DNA of 23,112 nucleotides from assembly GCA_036257895.1 (NCBI GenBank), contig DATAES010000011.1, positions 1-23,112 on the forward strand, read 5' to 3'. Positions within the stretch are counted from its first letter, which is position 1; every line of letters begins with the position of its first letter. This stretch comes from DATAES01 sp036257895 (GTDB taxonomy: Bacteria > Actinomycetota > Acidimicrobiia > Acidimicrobiales > JACDCH01). The translations under genes were made by a program, and so were the position numbers. Below are positions 14,284-22,500 of this stretch, piece after piece. Below the pieces are notes generated by a model. The model saw only the letters and a list, made by a program, of their open reading frames with translations. It had not been told where the DNA came from and searched no databases.

Positions 14284-14961
14284 ATGAACGGGGAGCTCGC
14301 CGTAGTGGACGAGGTGGCGCCTGCCTTCGCGGAACGCGTCATCGCCGCGTTCACGGCGCGCGCGAACGACGACTTCTCGTTTGCGCTGTCAGGCGGGTCG
14401 ACCGCGCGCAGCTGTTACGAGCACCTTGCCGACACCGCCGGCCCGCAGATCGACTGGTGGAAGGTCGACTTCTACTGGGGCGACGAGCGTTGCGTGCCGT
14501 CCGACCACGAGGAGTCGAACTATCGCTTGGCGCGCGAGGCGTTGCTCGACCGCGTCGGCGCCGCCAACGCGACGTACCCGATGCGTTGCGAGGAAGGCCC
14601 GGACCCGTACCAGTTGCGAATCGGTGAGCTCGGAAAATTCGACCTGATCCATCTCGGTCTGGGCCCCGACGGCCACACTGCGTCGCTCTTCCCGAACTCT
14701 ACGGCGCTCGGGGCCGACCCCGGCCGGCTGGTCGTCATGAACGAGGACCCGCTCGGCCAGAACAAGCTGCCGCGCATGACCCTCACGTTCGCAGGCATCG
14801 CGCGAGCTCGGCTCGTGATCGTCACCGTCGCGGGTGAGGACAAGCGCGACGCCTTCCGCCGCGTGCACCTGGGCGACGCCACCGCGCCGGCGTCACGCGT
14901 CAGCGCCGATCGCGTCGTGTGGCTGGTCGATCGTGCGGCCGCAGGTGACATCACGCCCTGA
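14284..14961 (+). CDS. pgl: 6-phosphogluconolactonase
   Basis: A 225-residue SOL/DevB-type lactonase that hydrolyses 6-phosphogluconolactone to 6-phosphogluconate. SGGST at 36-40, FYWGDERCVPSDHEESNYRLA at about 63-83 and the catalytic GPDGHTASLFP block at 127-137 are all present. In many actinobacteria pgl ends a tkt-tal-zwf-opcA-pgl cluster; here it follows tal directly and the glucose-6-phosphate dehydrogenase genes are missing from the site. Its last 11 bases overlap the convergent acetyltransferase gene. Confidence 0.92.
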   Translation: MNGELAVVDEVAPAFAERVIAAFTARANDDFSFALSGGSTARSCYEHLADTAGPQIDWWKVDFYWGDERCVPSDHEESNYRLAREALLDRVGAANATYPMRCEEGPDPYQLRIGELGKFDLIHLGLGPDGHTASLFPNSTALGADPGRLVVMNEDPLGQNKLPRMTLTFAGIARARLVIVTVAGEDKRDAFRRVHLGDATAPASRVSADRVVWLVDRAAAGDITP

Positions 14962-15424
14962 CGCTCTCCCTCTCGAGGTGCTTCACCAGAACGAGGGCCG
15001 CGTTCTCCTCGCCCCACTCGGTCAGCGACTCGTAGAGCATCTCAAAGCCCATGGCGAGGTAGAACCGGCGGGTGCGCTCGTAGTCGTCGTCGTAGGTCGA
15101 GGCCCCGCGGGTCTTCACGTGGAGCCAGGCGACGCCGTTGTCGCGGCACCAGGCTTCGACCGCCGCGACGAGCGCACGTCCGTACCCGCGCCGGTGCAGG
15201 TCCGGATCGACGGCCATGACGGAGATCTCCGTTGAACCCGGTGTGTGCGACAGCGCCGCGGCGAACCCCACCACCGTTCCGGCCTCGACGGCGACCCAGG
15301 CCGGCAGCTCGCGGAGGCTCTCGACATAGCCGGCGTTGACCTCCGGGATGCCGAACCAGGCCGGCAGACGGGCGAGGAGGGCGCTACACGCCTCCACGTC
15401 GCCCTCCTCGATCGGTCGGATCAC
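14951..15424 (-). CDS. GNAT-family N-acetyltransferase
   Basis: A 157-residue acetyltransferase of the GNAT fold. IRPIEEGDVEAC opens the fold, ISVMAVDPDLHRRGYGRAL at about 67-85 contains the R-x-x-G-x-A acetyl-CoA pyrophosphate loop, and RRFYLAMGFEMLY is the usual C-terminal helix-strand. The substrate cannot be inferred. The start is GTG at 15424. It converges on pgl with an 11-base overlap, leaving no room for a separate terminator. Confidence 0.87.
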   Translation of the reverse strand: MIRPIEEGDVEACSALLARLPAWFGIPEVNAGYVESLRELPAWVAVEAGTVVGFAAALSHTPGSTEISVMAVDPDLHRRGYGRALVAAVEAWCRDNGVAWLHVKTRGASTYDDDYERTRRFYLAMGFEMLYESLTEWGEENAALVLVKHLERESVRA

Positions 15425-15509
15425 CGCCGCCGAGTCTTCCTCTCACGAGACACGGGTCACGAATGGTGGTGTCGCCCGGTCGGTCCGCGACGGGACATGA
15501 TGGAGGCCA

Positions 15510-15818
15510 ATGGCGCCGCCCGATGGTCTCGAGATCTCGATCGATCGCACCGGGCGCGATCCCGTCATCGTGCTGACGGGCTACGTCGACCAGAGCACCA
15601 CCGCGAAGCTCCGTGAAGCGCTCACCGAGCTCATCGACAGCAACCACGAGCGCCTGACCATCGACGTCGAGGGCGTCACCTTCATGGACTCGAGCGGCAT
15701 CGGCGCCCTAGCCACCGCGTACAAGCGCGGCGTCAATGTCACCGTTCGCCGCCCGTCCCCGACGGTGATGCGCGAGCTCGTGATGTGTGGCCTCGATCGC
15801 CTCGTCTCGATCAACTGA
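15510..15818 (+). CDS. STAS-domain anti-sigma factor antagonist
   Basis: A 102-residue single STAS domain like SpoIIAA/RsbV. Such proteins bind an anti-sigma kinase when unphosphorylated and free a sigma factor. The motif VTFMDSSGIGAL at 56-67 holds the serine pair, one of which is the expected phosphorylation site. GGAGG lies 3 bases before the ATG. No anti-sigma kinase or sigma factor gene is adjacent, so its partner is elsewhere. A P450 gene follows after 25 bases on the same strand. Confidence 0.88.
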   Translation: MAPPDGLEISIDRTGRDPVIVLTGYVDQSTTAKLREALTELIDSNHERLTIDVEGVTFMDSSGIGALATAYKRGVNVTVRRPSPTVMRELVMCGLDRLVSIN

Positions 15819-15843
15819 GCTTCGAGGCACAAAGGGGAACCAA

Positions 15844-17058
15844 ATGACCGTCTCCGTGCACGATCTGGAGCTGCCCGAGGTCGAGCTGATCGATCTCGAA
15901 CGCGATGAGGCCCTCGCCGTCCTCGCCAAGGCTCGCGAGGGCCACTGGCTGGCTCGTACGCCGATGGGTTACATGGTCACGCGACACGAAGACGTCACTG
16001 CCATCCTCCGCGACCGGCGCTTCCTGTCCGCGCTCTCGCTGATCACGCAGATGCAAGGCGTCGACGATTCGAGGTTCTTCGCGCGACGCCGGAGGTCGAT
16101 CCTGTCCGTCGACGGCGACGATCACGCACGCCTGCGGCGGCTCGTCGCCCCTGCCTTCACACCGAAGTCCGCCGACCGGCTGCGCCCTTTCATGCGCGAC
16201 GTCATCAACGGGCTCGTGGACGACGTGGCGACCGATGGACGGTGTGAGTTGGTCCAAGACGTCTGCGAGCCGTACCCCATTCCGATCGTCTGCGAGTTGC
16301 TGGGGGCACCCAAGGAGGATTGGAAGCTGTTCTCGAACTGGGCGAGCGACATCTTCCGCATCTTCAACAACGACCTCGAAAACGACATGGCCCGCATCGA
16401 CGCCGCGTCGGACGAGCTGGATGCATACGTGCGAGCGATGGTCGACGAGCGACGTTCGCGTCCGGCAGACGACCTGTTGAGCGACCTCATCGCGATCGAG
16501 GAGGAAGGCGATCGCCTCGACACCGACGACTTGGTCGGCTTGGCAGAGGCTGTGCTCATGGCCGGCACCGACACCACGCGCAACCAGCTCGCCTGCAGCG
16601 TCGCGCTGTTCACGGAGCACCCCGATCAGTGGGCGATGCTCGCCGAGCAACCCGACCTCGCCAGGCGAGCCGTCGAAGAGAGCATGCGCTACCTCGGAGC
16701 CGTACGGGGCACGATGCGCATCGCCGGCGAGGATGTCGAATACCGAGACGTGGTGTTCCCCGCGGGCACCTTCGTCGCCACGAGCCTGACCGGTGCCAAC
16801 TATGACGCGGCGACGTGGGATGCGCCCGAGTCGTTCGACATCACGAAAGAGCGCGACGCGACGCAGATGACGTTCGGGTCGGGCATCCACTTCTGTCTCG
16901 GCGCGTCGCTCGCTCGGGCCGAACTCGCCGAGGCGCTGCCGTTGCTCGCCCGACGGATGCCGGACCTGACGGTCGACGGCTCCATCGAGTGGAAACCGCC
17001 GACCGTCGGCATCTGGGGACCGGCCCGGCTACCCCTGCGGTTCAGTCCGGGGAACTAG
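15844..17058 (+). CDS. Cytochrome P450 monooxygenase
   Basis: A 404-residue soluble bacterial P450. DHARLRRLVAPAF at 93-105 is the C-helix heme contact, AGTDTTRNQ at 240-248 the oxygen-binding I-helix, EESMR at 278-282 the ExxR, and FGSGIHFCLGASLARAE at 344-360 the heme loop with Cys351 as axial ligand. AGGGG six bases upstream supports ATG 15844 over an upstream in-frame codon at 15787, which would overlap the STAS gene. Ferredoxin and reductase genes are not nearby. The substrate is unknown; the neighbourhood has no clear biosynthetic cluster. Confidence 0.93.
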   Translation: MTVSVHDLELPEVELIDLERDEALAVLAKAREGHWLARTPMGYMVTRHEDVTAILRDRRFLSALSLITQMQGVDDSRFFARRRRSILSVDGDDHARLRRLVAPAFTPKSADRLRPFMRDVINGLVDDVATDGRCELVQDVCEPYPIPIVCELLGAPKEDWKLFSNWASDIFRIFNNDLENDMARIDAASDELDAYVRAMVDERRSRPADDLLSDLIAIEEEGDRLDTDDLVGLAEAVLMAGTDTTRNQLACSVALFTEHPDQWAMLAEQPDLARRAVEESMRYLGAVRGTMRIAGEDVEYRDVVFPAGTFVATSLTGANYDAATWDAPESFDITKERDATQMTFGSGIHFCLGASLARAELAEALPLLARRMPDLTVDGSIEWKPPTVGIWGPARLPLRFSPGN

Positions 17059-17064
17059 CGGGGA

Positions 17065-18930
17065 TCACGGAGTCGGATCAGCGTAGCCGCCTCCGAAGAT
17101 GTCGGAGTTGCCGAAGTTCGCCGGGCACACGAGTTGGACGTCGGGCGCCTCCGGCGGCGCCGCCTGATCCGGTTGCTTGGCCCCGTCTTCGGCGCCTCGC
17201 GGCTCCTCCGCCTCGGCGGTCTGCACACCCGTCGCGACCGCCTCGTCGTGGAGGTCTTGCCGGTACGTGTCGATCGCAGGGCAATCGGCCGCGTCGCGGA
17301 CGTCGTTCCACACCGCGGCGCCATAGGTCCGGGTCGCGGCGGCGTAGACGTAGTCGCCGAGGAACTCGGCAGCGAGGTTGTTCTGTGATGAACCCCTCGC
17401 GTCCCCGGGCTCGCCGCGGTGGATCTCGGAGAACGCTCCGACCGAGCCGCTGGACACGTCTGCGTGCAGAACGACGCCGACGAGTTGACGATCGTTCGTC
17501 GGGCCTTCCGTGCCGTCACGGAACGGCGTCAGCCATGCGTTGTACACGAGGTAGACGTCGGATCCGTTCGGTGAGATCGCCGGCGCCGAGTAGTAACCGC
17601 GGTCACCGGGCTGTTCGACTTCGGACGGCGGTGTCCACGTGACGCCGGCATCGGTCGATGACGTGAACAGCACGTGCTCGTTGTTCGTGCCGTCGCGGCC
17701 GTCGACCCACGTCATCACGATCTGGTTGGTCGCGTCCGATCCGGTGGGAGCACCGTTGGCGATGTCGACCGACGGCGAGGGGCCGAGATCGTCACGCGCG
17801 CCGGCGACACCGTCCTCCACGCAGCGACCGATGGACAGCTCGAAGTTGTTGCACAGGTCGAACGCCGTCTGGACGTCAACCGGCCTCGACCAGCGCCGGC
17901 CGCCGTCGGTCGAGGTGATCATCTGGATCGTGCCCGCCGCGGCCGTCTCCGGATCGAACGCGAACTGGTAGTCGAACACGTACACGACACCCTTGGAGTC
18001 GGTGCGCACGGTGCAGCCCGAGCGTCCGAAGCCGTTGGCGGTGTGGATGTTGTTCGCGCCGGACGTGACCTGGCGGTCGGTCCATGTCGCGCCGCCGTCC
18101 GTCGAAGTGATCACGTCGAGTGGCTGGTTGGTGCCGCCGCCTCGGCCGTTGCCGCGGAAGGCGGCGTAGCAGACGTAGACGTTGCCGAAGAACGGGCTGC
18201 TCTCGGCGTTGTCGGCCCAGACCTGCTCCTTGTCGGAGAACTTCGAGCCGTTCTGCTTGCTGGCGACGACGGGCGCGCTCCATGCCGAGTTGGATCCAGT
18301 CGCTGCGGCTTCGACGTCGTCCGTGTGGGAAACGGCGATCGCCTCCGGTCCGTTGAACGGGGCCTGGCCCGGGATCGCGGACGTGAGGTTCGCGTAGTAG
18401 AGCCGTGAACCGTTGCTCCAGGCGAACGCTCCGTCGGCGGGGGCCGGTCCGAACGCCAATGCGGGGTCGCCGTCCGAGACGAGCCCAGCAGTGTCGTAGT
18501 TGGGCAACGTGCCGATCGGGCCGGTGGTGGGCTCGCACGGCGGGTCGGTGTCGCCCACGACGCCGAGGCAGCCACGGGCCGACAGCCCTGTGTAGGTCGG
18601 CTGTGTCCACGAGCCCGCGGAATCGAAGGAGAACGAGACCCCCGAGACACCCACGCCGTCGGTGAAGGGGCACGTGTTGTCCTCGCCCGCGTTGCATGCC
18701 TCCATGTCGATGTTGTCGTTGGCACCGGCGACGACGACATTCGGATGCATGGGATCGATGGCGACGGCGGGCTCGTTCTGCTTGTTCTGCGAGAACGGCG
18801 TGGTGGGGCTCCCGGCCGTGACGCGGGAGTCACCGCCGGTCTGCGCTGCTGTGGTGTCAGTGAAAGCCGTGAGCGCGAGCACAGCAGCGGCGAGCGCCGT
18901 GGCGGAACGGGCCATTCGACGGAAGGACAT
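17065..18930 (-). CDS. Secreted Asp-box (BNR/sialidase-like) beta-propeller protein
   Basis: A 621-residue protein with a clear signal peptide (residues 1 to about 29: RRMAR, a hydrophobic Ala/Leu core, then TTAAQ). Asp-box motifs follow at STDGGATW, STDGGRRW and SSTDAGVTW, with related strands in between, so a multi-bladed beta-propeller like that of sialidases is expected. I do not see the sialidase arginine triad or an FRIP motif clearly, so hydrolase activity should not be assumed. The C-terminal part is Glu/Ala/Pro-rich. It converges on the P450 gene with a 6-base gap. Confidence 0.8.
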   Translation of the reverse strand: MSFRRMARSATALAAAVLALTAFTDTTAAQTGGDSRVTAGSPTTPFSQNKQNEPAVAIDPMHPNVVVAGANDNIDMEACNAGEDNTCPFTDGVGVSGVSFSFDSAGSWTQPTYTGLSARGCLGVVGDTDPPCEPTTGPIGTLPNYDTAGLVSDGDPALAFGPAPADGAFAWSNGSRLYYANLTSAIPGQAPFNGPEAIAVSHTDDVEAAATGSNSAWSAPVVASKQNGSKFSDKEQVWADNAESSPFFGNVYVCYAAFRGNGRGGGTNQPLDVITSTDGGATWTDRQVTSGANNIHTANGFGRSGCTVRTDSKGVVYVFDYQFAFDPETAAAGTIQMITSTDGGRRWSRPVDVQTAFDLCNNFELSIGRCVEDGVAGARDDLGPSPSVDIANGAPTGSDATNQIVMTWVDGRDGTNNEHVLFTSSTDAGVTWTPPSEVEQPGDRGYYSAPAISPNGSDVYLVYNAWLTPFRDGTEGPTNDRQLVGVVLHADVSSGSVGAFSEIHRGEPGDARGSSQNNLAAEFLGDYVYAAATRTYGAAVWNDVRDAADCPAIDTYRQDLHDEAVATGVQTAEAEEPRGAEDGAKQPDQAAPPEAPDVQLVCPANFGNSDIFGGGYADPTP

Positions 18931-19014
18931 TGGGCGATCGCTCCATTTCTGTCTTCACCGCTCCGGCGGAAACTCGATCACAGCCGACGGAGCACCGGAC
19001 GGGCGGGTAGGACC

Positions 19015-19038
19015 GGTTGGAGGCGCGCATACCCAACC
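19015..19038 (-). terminator. Weak hairpin downstream of the VOC gene
   Basis: GGTTGG at 19015-19020 and CCAACC at 19033-19038 form a 6-bp stem with a 12-base loop, 11 bases past the VOC stop. No T-run follows. It lies in the 118-bp gap that also holds the leader of the BNR gene (GGAG about 11 bases before its ATG); nothing else is evident in that gap. Confidence 0.25.
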
Positions 19039-19048
19039 CTGCTGCGCC

Positions 19049-19462
19049 TCAGACCGGGGGTGGGCCGCCCAGCGACTCGTCCTGCGGGCTCATGATCCCG
19101 ATGTGGTTTCCGTCGGGGTCGCGCACCACCGCATAGCGCGCACCCCAGAAGGCGTCGAAGGGCTCTAGGTGGCCTGGGTGGCCGGCCCCGACCACCCGCG
19201 CATACGCCTCGTCGACCGCCTCACGAGTGGGCACACGCAGGATGACGATCACACCGGTCCCTTGCCATGCCGCGTCGTAGCCCTTGGTGAGCTCGACGCT
19301 GTCGAGGTCGAATTGGCTGCCGGTGATCGGGATGCCGACGTGATGCGACCGCCAGTTGGCCTCGTCCGGGATCGGCACGCCCAGCGCCCGGTAGAAGGCG
19401 ATGCTCGCATCGACATCGCCCGTGACCAAGCTGATGCCAAAGGTTGGTGTTGCGTCGTTCAC
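19049..19462 (-). CDS. VOC-superfamily (glyoxalase/bleomycin-resistance fold) protein
   Basis: A 137-residue two-module betaalphabetabetabeta protein of the vicinal oxygen chelate superfamily. The first module has VTGDVDASIAFYRALGVPIP; the second ends with RYAVVRDPDGNHIGIMSP, the usual metal-site strand with a late acidic or histidine ligand. The substrate is unknown. I chose GTG 19462, preceded by AAGGGGG at a 7-base spacing. A longer frame to 19513 would run into the divergent fbiC start. The product is therefore the standard VOC length. Confidence 0.83.
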   Translation of the reverse strand: MNDATPTFGISLVTGDVDASIAFYRALGVPIPDEANWRSHHVGIPITGSQFDLDSVELTKGYDAAWQGTGVIVILRVPTREAVDEAYARVVGAGHPGHLEPFDAFWGARYAVVRDPDGNHIGIMSPQDESLGGPPPV

Positions 19463-19499
19463 ACCGACACCCCCTTGTCGTGGTCCAACAGCTTGCCAG

Positions 19500-19505
19500 T
19501 AGCGT
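19500..19505 (+). promoter_or_regulatory. Candidate promoter of fbiC (-10 TAGCGT)
   Basis: TAGCGT lies 6 bases before the fbiC ATG, with TTGTCG at 19475-19480 as a possible -35 (19-base spacer). The -35 touches the VOC ribosome-binding site on the other strand, so the two divergent control regions overlap. No Shine-Dalgarno sequence precedes fbiC, suggesting a leaderless message. Confidence 0.45.
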
Positions 19506-19511
19506 GCGCCC

Positions 19512-22019
19512 ATGGATGCCGCCGAGGTGCTCGCGCTGCCATCCGATCAGCTCCGTCTCCGTGCCCGGCAGGGGCGCGACGGGGCATTCGGGCGGCGGGT
19601 GACCTACTCGCCGAAGGTCTTCATCCCGTTGACGATGTTGTGCCGCGACAAGTGCGGCTATTGCACGTTCGCCCAACCGCCTGCTCGACTCGCGGCGCCA
19701 TTCCTCTCACCCGACGACGTGCTGGCGATCGCTCGCCGCGGCGCCACCGCGGGTTGTCACGAGGCGCTGTTCACACTCGGCGAACGTCCGGAGGAGCGCT
19801 ACCCGGTGGCGCGCCAGTGGCTCGACGAGCGGGGCTACGCGTCGACGATCGACTACCTCGCCGCCATGTGCGAACTGGTTCTGGCAGAGACAGGCCTGCT
19901 CCCCCATGCCAACGCAGGCGCGCTGTTCGAGAACGAGTTGGCCAAGCTGCGGTCGGTCAGTGCCAGCCAAGGCATGATGATCGAGTCGCTCCGCGCCGAC
20001 CTCGAATGCCACCGAGGGTCGCCGGACAAGACGCCCGAGCGCCGACTGATGACGCTCGAGGCTGCGGGGGTGCTGTCGATCCCCTTTACGACAGGGATCC
20101 TCGTCGGCATCGGCGAGAACCGCCACGACCGCGCGGCTGCGCTCGTCGCGATCGCGGAGGCACACGCTCGACACGGCCACGTGCAAGAAGTGATCGTGCA
20201 GAACTTTCTCCCGAAGGAAGGCACGGCGATGCACAACGCGCCACCGTGCCCGCACGACGACTATCTCGATGCCATCGCGATGGCGCGCTTGCTGTTGCCG
20301 GCGGACGTCCACGTGCAGGCGCCGCCGAACCTGAGCGATGACTTCGGCGTGCTCCTCGATGCCGGTATCGACGACTGGGGCGGCGTGTCGCCCGTGACTG
20401 CCGACCATGTCAATCCCGAGCGGCCTTGGCCCGCGCTCGACCGCTTGCGGGAGGTGACCGAAGCAGCGGGCTTCGCGCTGGCGCCGAGGCTGACGGCGTA
20501 CCCGGAGTTCGTGCTCGATCCGGGGCGGTGGCTCGACGAGCGACTCCGCTTCCCGGTTCTCGATCGCAGCGACGCCGAGGGACTGGGGCGCGACGATCCG
20601 GGTGCGGTGTTCCCCCAGAACGTCGGTGAAGTCCGCAACGTCGGCGACGGCGCCGAAGTGGTCCTGGTCGGCCGCCGATCGACTGCTTGGTACTCGGGCG
20701 CCGACGCCCAGCCCGCGATGCTGCTCGACTCCGAGCGCTCGCTGCGCTCGCTGTCTCCGCCGAGTGCGGCTCGTCGCTGGCGCTTCCCTCGCCGCGCCGA
20801 CGAAGACCTTGGCGCCGAGGAGGAGCCCATCACTCTGCTCGGCTCCGAGCGCTCGCTGCGCTCGCTGTCTCCGCCGAGTGCGGCTCGTCGCTGGCGCCTC
20901 CCTCGCCGCGATGGCGATGTCGGCGAGGTGCTCGACGGGATCCGGCTCGGGCAAGAACCTGGCGTCGACGAGCTCGTGGCGCTGTTCCGCGCCCGAGGCC
21001 CCGAAGTACCCGCCGTCGCGCAGATGGCGGACGAGTTGCGCGCCGCGACCGTCGGGGACGTGGTGACGTTCGTGCGCAACCGCAACATCAACTACACGAA
21101 CGTGTGCACGTTCAAGTGCCGGTTCTGTGGGTTCTCGAAGGGGCCGCTGTCATTGAACCTGCGCGGGACGCCGTACCTGCTCACGCTCGACGACATCGCC
21201 GAGCGAGTGCGCGAGGCATGGGACGTCGGCGCCACCGAGGTGTGCCTCCAAGGCGGCATCCATCCCGACTTCGACGGCGACTACTACATCGACGTGGCGA
21301 GAGCCGTGAAGGCGGCCGCACCCGACATCCACGTGCACGGGTTCACCGCCCTCGAAGTCACCGAGGGCGCGCGGCGGCTGTCCGAACCGCTCGAGGTGTA
21401 CTTGCGCCGGTTGATGGACGCCGGACTGCGCTCCTTGCCTGGTACTGCCGCCGAGATCCTCGACGACCAGGTTCGGGCGGTCCTCTGTCCCGACAAGATC
21501 ACCACGGATGAATGGCTCGAATGCCATCGCGTTGCGCACAGCGTCGGACTGCGGTCCAACATCACGATCATGTTCGGTGCAGTCGAGCAGCCCGAGTCGT
21601 GGGCTCGCCACATCGTTCGCACACGCGAGTTGCAGAAGGAGACCGGCGGGTTCACGGAATTCGTGCCGCTCCCCTTCGTCCACATGGCAGCGCCGATCTA
21701 TCTGCAGCGTCGCGCTCGGCGTGGTCCGACATGGCGCGAGGTCCTGTTGATGCATGCAGTGGCGCGCATCGCCTACCACGGGCTCATCGACAACATCCAG
21801 GCTTCGTGGGTGAAGCTCGGACCGTCGGGCGCGCAACAACTGCTGCGCGCCGGCGTCAACGACCTCGGGGGCACGTTGATGAACGAGAGCATCTCGAGAG
21901 CAGCGGGCGCGTCGCACGGGCAGGGCATCGAGGAGGAAGACTTCCGCGCGCTGGTCGAGCCCCTCGGACGCACCCTGGAACAGCGCACGACCCTGTACGG
22001 CCGCGTGGCGGCGATCTGA
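19512..22019 (+). CDS. fbiC: FO synthase, fused CofG-CofH radical SAM enzyme
   Basis: An 835-residue fusion that makes FO (7,8-didemethyl-8-hydroxy-5-deazariboflavin), the chromophore of coenzyme F420, from tyrosine and the flavin precursor. The N-terminal CofG half has its 4Fe-4S cysteines in CRDKCGYC (Cys44, 48, 51). The C-terminal CofH half has them in CTFKCRFC (Cys532, 536, 539), preceded by VTFVRNRNINYTNV. Both halves look complete, and the total is close to the roughly 850 residues of mycobacterial FbiC. The linker is odd: residues 404-428 and 442-466 are near-identical Arg/Ser-rich repeats not expected in the family. No other F420 genes are in the window. Confidence 0.93.
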   Translation: MDAAEVLALPSDQLRLRARQGRDGAFGRRVTYSPKVFIPLTMLCRDKCGYCTFAQPPARLAAPFLSPDDVLAIARRGATAGCHEALFTLGERPEERYPVARQWLDERGYASTIDYLAAMCELVLAETGLLPHANAGALFENELAKLRSVSASQGMMIESLRADLECHRGSPDKTPERRLMTLEAAGVLSIPFTTGILVGIGENRHDRAAALVAIAEAHARHGHVQEVIVQNFLPKEGTAMHNAPPCPHDDYLDAIAMARLLLPADVHVQAPPNLSDDFGVLLDAGIDDWGGVSPVTADHVNPERPWPALDRLREVTEAAGFALAPRLTAYPEFVLDPGRWLDERLRFPVLDRSDAEGLGRDDPGAVFPQNVGEVRNVGDGAEVVLVGRRSTAWYSGADAQPAMLLDSERSLRSLSPPSAARRWRFPRRADEDLGAEEEPITLLGSERSLRSLSPPSAARRWRLPRRDGDVGEVLDGIRLGQEPGVDELVALFRARGPEVPAVAQMADELRAATVGDVVTFVRNRNINYTNVCTFKCRFCGFSKGPLSLNLRGTPYLLTLDDIAERVREAWDVGATEVCLQGGIHPDFDGDYYIDVARAVKAAAPDIHVHGFTALEVTEGARRLSEPLEVYLRRLMDAGLRSLPGTAAEILDDQVRAVLCPDKITTDEWLECHRVAHSVGLRSNITIMFGAVEQPESWARHIVRTRELQKETGGFTEFVPLPFVHMAAPIYLQRRARRGPTWREVLLMHAVARIAYHGLIDNIQASWVKLGPSGAQQLLRAGVNDLGGTLMNESISRAAGASHGQGIEEEDFRALVEPLGRTLEQRTTLYGRVAAI
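20721..20796 (+). repeat. 76-bp coding repeat, copy 1, in the fbiC linker
   Basis: Encodes LLDSERSLRSLSPPSAARR and then WRFPRR (residues 404-428). It matches copy 2 with 2 mismatches (positions 8 and 63 of the unit). It contains GAGCG...CGCTC inverted elements and the GCTCGCTGCGCTCGC core. T-ending codons (TCT, CGT, CCT, AGT) are more common than in the rest of the gene, hinting that the DNA was not shaped by this protein. Confidence 0.85.
20835..20910 (+). repeat. 76-bp coding repeat, copy 2, in the fbiC linker
   Basis: Second copy, 114 bp (38 codons) after the first, so the frame is kept. It encodes LLGSERSLRSLSPPSAARR and then WRLPRR (residues 442-466). The 38-bp spacer between copies has no evident match to the sequence after copy 2, so this is a repeated element and not a simple tandem duplication of 114 bp. 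The conserved CofH lead-in resumes right after it (VGEVLDGIRLGQE). Confidence 0.85.
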
Positions 22020-22477
22020 TGGCGCGGTCGAAAGAAGTCGAGGCCGCCGTCGCCGCATACGTCGACCTGCGTGAACGCATCGAGCGCGGTGAGGCCACTT
22101 GGACCGATCTCGCAGGGATCTTCACCGACGATGCCGTGTTCATCGATCCGGCCTACGGACGGGTCGAAGGGCTCGACGCCATCCGCATCTTCCTCGACGA
22201 GAGCATGCGGGGGCTCGAGGACTGGCGCTTTCCCATCGAGTTCACCGCCGTCGACGGCGACAACGTCGTCATCAAGTGGACGCAGGTTTTGCCGAACGGC
22301 CGCCTCCAGTCCGGCTACTCCCGGCTGATCTACGCCGGTGACGGCAAGTTCCGCTACGAGGAGGACCAGCTCAACATGGTCCACGTCCTAAGCGACATGA
22401 AGTCGATGCGATGGCGCCCGGCCCCGGACTTCGTGCCCCCGCCGGCCGAGCCCAACCGCGACTTCAGCGTCCCGTAA
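22019..22477 (+). CDS. SnoaL-like / NTF2-fold protein
   Basis: A 152-residue protein of the SnoaL-like cone fold: helical start (VEAAVAAYVDLRERIERGE), then DLAGIFTDDAVFIDPAYGRVEG at about 37-58, typical of the fold's pocket strand, and later strands with VVIKWTQVLPNGR. Family members are polyketide cyclases, isomerases or simply ligand-binding proteins; the active residues do not allow a choice. The ATG overlaps the fbiC stop by one base (TGATG), so it is co-translated with FO synthase, which suggests a link to F420 metabolism or a shared regulon, as inference. Confidence 0.82.
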   Translation: MARSKEVEAAVAAYVDLRERIERGEATWTDLAGIFTDDAVFIDPAYGRVEGLDAIRIFLDESMRGLEDWRFPIEFTAVDGDNVVIKWTQVLPNGRLQSGYSRLIYAGDGKFRYEEDQLNMVHVLSDMKSMRWRPAPDFVPPPAEPNRDFSVP

Positions 22478-22500
22478 CCCGACCGCGCTCCGGGCGGCGG

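Noticed and set aside
17065..18930. Annotation as a true sialidase
   Set aside because: Asp-boxes occur in many propellers and I could not identify the catalytic arginine triad.
19463..19513. Longer VOC start at 19513
   Set aside because: It would overlap the fbiC start and ignore the good AAGGGGG site before GTG 19462; the added residues do not match the fold.
20721..20910. Direct repeats as a CRISPR or as a frameshift between separate cofG and cofH genes
   Set aside because: There are only two copies with a 38-bp spacer, the reading frame is unbroken, and CofG-CofH fusion is the normal FbiC form.
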